Shown here in pieces: positions 7,036 to 9,778 of a stretch of DNA of 9,778 nucleotides. How positions within the stretch are numbered: position 1 is the first letter of the stretch; each line of letters begins with the position of its first letter. The translations under genes and the position numbers were made by a program. The notes beneath the pieces were generated by a model that was given only the letters and a program-made list of their open reading frames with translations, was not told the DNA's origin and ran no database searches. Source of the stretch: Natronohydrobacter sp. (GTDB taxonomy: Bacteria > Pseudomonadota > Alphaproteobacteria > Rhodobacterales > Rhodobacteraceae); contig SKSL01000209.1 in NCBI GenBank assembly GCA_007123015.1, forward strand, positions 1-9,778, given 5' to 3'.

Positions 7036-7688
7036 AGACCGCTTGTCGATGGCAGTATGCCGATGGCGCTGGCGCCATTCAGGACGAATTGCACTGATAA
7101 CGCCGCCAGCAGCAGACCGAAAAGCCGGGTCATGACCATGGTGCCTGTGCGGCGCAACAACCGCTCTATCGGGGCCGCCAGCACGAACGCGATCAGCACC
7201 AGCGTGATGACAGCCAGCATGACGCCAGTGACCAGCCCCATGCCTTGTGGGGTGCGCCCGGCTTCGCCGATGAGCAGGACCATCGTGGCCATTGCGCCGG
7301 GTCCTGCGATCAGTGGCATGGCCAGCGGGAAGACGGATGGATCATCGGCCAGCGCCCCTTCGCCTTCATCAGCATGGCCCTGCCGGCGCTGGCTGCGGCG
7401 GTCAAACAACATGTCGAGCGCAGTCAGGAATAGCAAAAGCCCGCCTGCGATCTGGAACGCGGGCATGGAGATGCCGATAAAGCGCAGGAAATCCTCGCCC
7501 GCCAGCCCGAACAGCGCGAGCAGGATTGCGGCGATCACACAGGCACGAATACCGATGCGGCGGCGGCGGGCAGCGTCCATGCCCTGGGTCAGGGCCAGAA
7601 ACAGTGGTGCTGTGCCGATCGGGTCGATCACCACGAAGAGCGTGACAAAGGCAGTGATGACGAAGGCGTTGTCAATCAACTCTAACAT
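7032..7688 (-). CDS. MarC family inner-membrane protein
   Basis: A 218-residue integral membrane protein of the MarC (UPF0056) family. The family was once linked to multiple antibiotic resistance in E. coli, but its function is unsettled. About six hydrophobic helices are visible, near residues 8-28, 47-64, 70-92, 120-142, 150-172 and 187-210. Family signatures are DPIGTAPLF (22-30), FPLAMPLIAGPGA (120-132) and RLFGLLLAALSVQFVLNG (188-205). Between helices 3 and 4 lies a charged loop of about 20 residues (DRRSQRRQGHADEGEG). The start, ATG 7688, is only 4 bases after the upstream deaminase stop and has just a weak AAGG 12 bases before it. It is therefore probably translated by coupling to that gene. 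Confidence 0.88.
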   Translation of the reverse strand: MLELIDNAFVITAFVTLFVVIDPIGTAPLFLALTQGMDAARRRRIGIRACVIAAILLALFGLAGEDFLRFIGISMPAFQIAGGLLLFLTALDMLFDRRSQRRQGHADEGEGALADDPSVFPLAMPLIAGPGAMATMVLLIGEAGRTPQGMGLVTGVMLAVITLVLIAFVLAAPIERLLRRTGTMVMTRLFGLLLAALSVQFVLNGASAIGILPSTSGL

Positions 7689-7692
7689 CGGT

Positions 7693-8775
7693 TCAGATGG
7701 CCTTGAAATGCTTGGAAAGTTTCAGTCCCTGACCTTGGTAATTAGACGCGATATTCGCGCCATACAGGGTTTCTGGCCGGGCGCTCATGCGTTCATAGAC
7801 CAACCGCCCGACGATCTGGCCATGTTCCAGCGCGAAAGGCGCTTCATGGCAGCGCACTTCCAGCACGCCGCGCGCACCTGCGCCGCCAGCCGCCGCATGG
7901 CCGAAACCGGGGTCGAAAAAGCCTGCATAATGCACACGAAATTCCCCCACCATGGCCAGATAGGGGGCCATTTCGGCAGCATAATCGGGCGGGATATGCA
8001 CCGCTTCGCGGCTGACAAGGATATAGAATGCACCGGGATCGAGGATCAGTTGACCGTCGCGCGCGTGCAATTCTTCCCAGAATTCCCGCGGGTCATAGGC
8101 CCCGATCCGCTCAAGATCGATTACGCCCGTATGCGGCTTCGCGCGGTACCCTATCAGCGTGCCGCGCACGGGGCGCAGATCGACCGAAAAGCCAAGTCCC
8201 TCGGAGATGAGTGGTGTGCAATCCACCAGTGTATCAGTGTCATGCAGCGCCAGAAGCTCGGCATCCGAGAGCACGGATTGACCCTTGCGAAAGCGGATCT
8301 GGTTCAACCTAACGCCGGGACGGACCAGAACCGAGAAAGAGCGCGGACAGATTTCGGCGTAGAGCGGGCCAGTATAGCCTTCGGCCACGCGGTCGAATTC
8401 AGTGCCGTCATCCGTGATCACGCGCGTGAGCAGGTCCAGTCGTCCGGTCGAGCTTTTGGCATTGGCGACGGCCTGGACATCAGGGGGCAGGGCCAGGCTT
8501 TCCATCAGCGGGACAACATAGACGCAGCCTTTTTCCAGCACAGCACCATGGGTCAGATCCATCTGGTGCATTTCGAGTGCCGCAAGCTGGTCCGCCACGC
8601 GCCTGCCTTTGCCCGCAAGAAAGGACGCCCGGACGCGCCAGGCCCGTGCGCTGAGGCGCAGATCAAGGCTGGCAGGTTGGATTTGTGCCCCGCTCACAGG
8701 CGCATCAGCGCGGATTTCGCCGCGCGCCACCATTTCGCGCAAATGTTGCGCGGGCAAGACACCGATCTGCTGCAT
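7693..8775 (-). CDS. dcd: 2'-deoxycytidine 5'-triphosphate deaminase, long two-domain form
   Basis: Converts dCTP to dUTP and ammonia, feeding dTMP synthesis. I start at ATG 8775, with GAGGGACA just upstream, giving 360 residues beginning MQQIGVLPAQ; a GTG at 8829 would add 18 unlikely residues. Ordinary Dcd proteins are about 190 residues, so this is nearly double. Two dUTPase-like halves can be seen. The first (about 33-165) has IQPASLDLRL, the catalytic SSTGR (108-112) and a glutamate in LYAEI (Glu141). The second (about 195-330) has a parallel stretch VSREAVHIPPDYAAEM, then HYAGFFDPGFG and VLEV (Glu306), but no SSxxR. The long form is annotated as dCTP deaminase in alphaproteobacteria; activity is inferred from the family. 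The marC-like gene follows after 4 bases. Confidence 0.88.
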   Translation of the reverse strand: MQQIGVLPAQHLREMVARGEIRADAPVSGAQIQPASLDLRLSARAWRVRASFLAGKGRRVADQLAALEMHQMDLTHGAVLEKGCVYVVPLMESLALPPDVQAVANAKSSTGRLDLLTRVITDDGTEFDRVAEGYTGPLYAEICPRSFSVLVRPGVRLNQIRFRKGQSVLSDAELLALHDTDTLVDCTPLISEGLGFSVDLRPVRGTLIGYRAKPHTGVIDLERIGAYDPREFWEELHARDGQLILDPGAFYILVSREAVHIPPDYAAEMAPYLAMVGEFRVHYAGFFDPGFGHAAAGGAGARGVLEVRCHEAPFALEHGQIVGRLVYERMSARPETLYGANIASNYQGQGLKLSKHFKAI

Positions 8776-8895
8776 CCCTGTCCCTCGGGTCGTTCTGCTT
8801 ACGCTCTTACAGAAGAGGAAAGCCTGCACAAGACTTGTCTGATGCTGAATATCCAGTAGGCTTGAGCTTTAAGACCCATAAGTGAGGAGGACACC
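8776..8895. other. Divergent promoter region between dcd and the small coiled-coil gene
   Basis: This 120-base gap must hold the promoters of both flanking genes. By eye only weak candidates appear; a - strand pair, TTGTGC and TAAGAG with 16 bases between, is not convincing. On the + side a very strong ribosome site, GAGGAGG (8884-8890), lies 5 bases before the ATG at 8896. That suggests high translation of the small protein. Confidence 0.4.
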
Positions 8896-9174
8896 ATGGA
8901 TCGCGATGCTTATGTCGACAAGATGAAGGCCAATATCGAACAGTGGAACGCGAAGATTTCGGAACATGAAGCCAAGACGCAAGAAGCGCAGGCTGATATG
9001 AAGATCAAGTATGAAGAGCAACTCAAAGAGATGCGCGCGCAGCGTGACGCGTTCGAGAAGCAGATGAAAGACGCGCGCGAAACAAGTGAAGCCGCCTTCG
9101 ACGAGATGCGCTCAGGCTTCGAGAAGGCATGGGCCAACCTGTCGGAATCCTTCGATAAAGCCATGAAGCGTTGA
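8896..9174 (+). CDS. Small charged coiled-coil protein, function unknown
   Basis: A 92-residue, cysteine-free protein with no signal peptide or membrane segment. It is almost entirely charged and helix-forming: Glu, Lys, Asp, Arg, Ala and Met dominate, with seven methionines. It opens MDRDAYVDKMKANIEQWNAK, continues as an unbroken amphipathic helix to about residue 60, then a second helix with aromatic residues (FDEMRSGFEKAWANLSESF). The start at ATG 8896 is firm, with GAGGAGG 5 bases upstream, and codon usage matches its neighbours. It resembles small stress-associated coiled-coil proteins in proteobacteria and cyanobacteria (sometimes labelled sll1863-like), but I recognise this only by general character. 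It is a single-gene unit divergent from dcd, with a possible terminator at 9217-9249. Confidence 0.82.
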   Translation: MDRDAYVDKMKANIEQWNAKISEHEAKTQEAQADMKIKYEEQLKEMRAQRDAFEKQMKDARETSEAAFDEMRSGFEKAWANLSESFDKAMKR

Positions 9175-9216
9175 CGCCTTGGACAGTTTGCTGAAAACGC
9201 AAGTCGGATAGCTTTC

Positions 9217-9249
9217 GGGCGCATGCGCCGGGTGTGGGTGCGCTCTTTT
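9217..9249 (+). terminator. Possible terminator of the small coiled-coil gene
   Basis: GGGCGCA (9217-9223) can pair with TGCGCTC (9239-9245), a 7-bp stem with one G-T pair and a 15-base loop, followed by TTTT (9246-9249). The same bases contain a perfect palindrome, GGCGCATGCGCC (9218-9229), which competes with this fold. The loop is long, so the call is tentative. Confidence 0.35.
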
Positions 9250-9257
9250 GCGATAAA

Positions 9258-9334
9258 TGGTCGGGCTAGCAGGACTTGAACCTGCGACCTTCCGTCCCCC
9301 AGACGGACGCGCTACCAGACTGCGCCATAGCCCG
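9258..9334 (-). tRNA. tRNA-Pro (anticodon GGG)
   Basis: A complete 77-base cloverleaf is encoded on the - strand, with the CCA end in the gene. Acceptor CGGGCTA pairs with TAGCCCG, discriminator A. The D arm is GCGC-AGTCTGGTA-GCGC. The anticodon stem TCCGT/ACGGA closes the loop CTGGGGG with anticodon GGG. The variable loop is AGGTC and the T arm is GCAGG-TTCAAGT-CCTGC. Anticodon GGG reads CCC and CCU proline codons. All stems are perfectly paired, so it looks functional. Confidence 0.97.
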
Positions 9335-9348
9335 ACGATCACAGCGCC

Positions 9349-9376
9349 TATCTACCCGATTCATCTGCAAGGGCAA
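9349..9376 (-). promoter_or_regulatory. Possible tRNA-Pro promoter
   Basis: On the - strand TTGCCC (9371-9376) and TAGATA (9349-9354) are 16 bases apart and end about 14 bases before the tRNA. The -35 TTG, the most conserved part in this bacterial group, is present; the -10 is a poor match. It lies between the stop codon of the upstream gene (9412) and the tRNA, where such a promoter would be expected. Confidence 0.38.
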
Positions 9377-9411
9377 GGGTGAAAACCCATCCGCGCCGCA
9401 AAAGCCGCACT

Positions 9412-9778
<367 letters not shown>

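Noticed and set aside
7057..8859. A 600-codon open frame on the + strand across the MarC-family gene and dcd
   Set aside because: It is antisense to two well-supported genes, its translation is rich in Arg, Ser, Ala and Met without any recognisable domain, and it crosses the boundary of both genes. It is a shadow produced by GC-biased codon use.
9218..9229. GGCGCATGCGCC palindrome as an operator
   Set aside because: It is a short GC palindrome far from any start codon and overlaps a better explained terminator-like fold next to the tRNA.
9258..9334. tRNA-Pro as an integration site for a mobile element
   Set aside because: No integrase gene and no second copy of the tRNA 3' end were seen in the window.

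Overview
The window reads as ordinary chromosomal DNA of an alphaproteobacterium, most likely of the Rhodobacterales (Roseobacter/Rhodobacter type). Reasons are the moderately high GC content, a PotA-substrate-binding-PotB-PotC transporter order common in that group, a two-domain dCTP deaminase of alphaproteobacterial type, and a coiled-coil gene directly upstream of zapA next to a divergent transketolase gene. No database search was possible, so the taxonomic call is inference.

Region 1 (1-3833, + strand) is most of a polyamine-type ABC importer operon: the C-terminal end of the ATPase, a periplasmic binding protein with a signal peptide, and two inner-membrane permeases. A strong hairpin follows the binding-protein gene, and a palindromic doublet lies after the last gene (3842-3920). 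The first permease carries an unusually long insertion of about 140 residues after its first membrane segment.

Region 2 (3923-5944, - strand) is transketolase, convergent with the transporter. Its best start is a GTG at 5944 with a good ribosome binding site.

Region 3 (6162-7035, + strand) is a two-gene cell-division unit: a coiled-coil protein in the position of ZauP, overlapping zapA by 8 bases. Both would act at the FtsZ ring.

Region 4 (7032-8775, - strand) is a two-gene operon: a long dCTP deaminase with two dUTPase-like halves, then a MarC-family membrane protein whose stop overlaps that of zapA. Divergent from it is a small charged coiled-coil protein (8896-9174).

Region 5 (9258-9778, - strand) holds tRNA-Pro(GGG) and the C-terminal end of an unrecognised protein. 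That protein contains a perfect CCAGAG hexanucleotide repeat encoding at least 20 Pro-Glu pairs and running off the window edge.

I found no convincing undescribed multi-gene system. The observations most worth a second look are the Pro-Glu repeat, the palindromic doublet at 3842-3920, the two-domain deaminase with split catalytic motifs, and the permease insertion.
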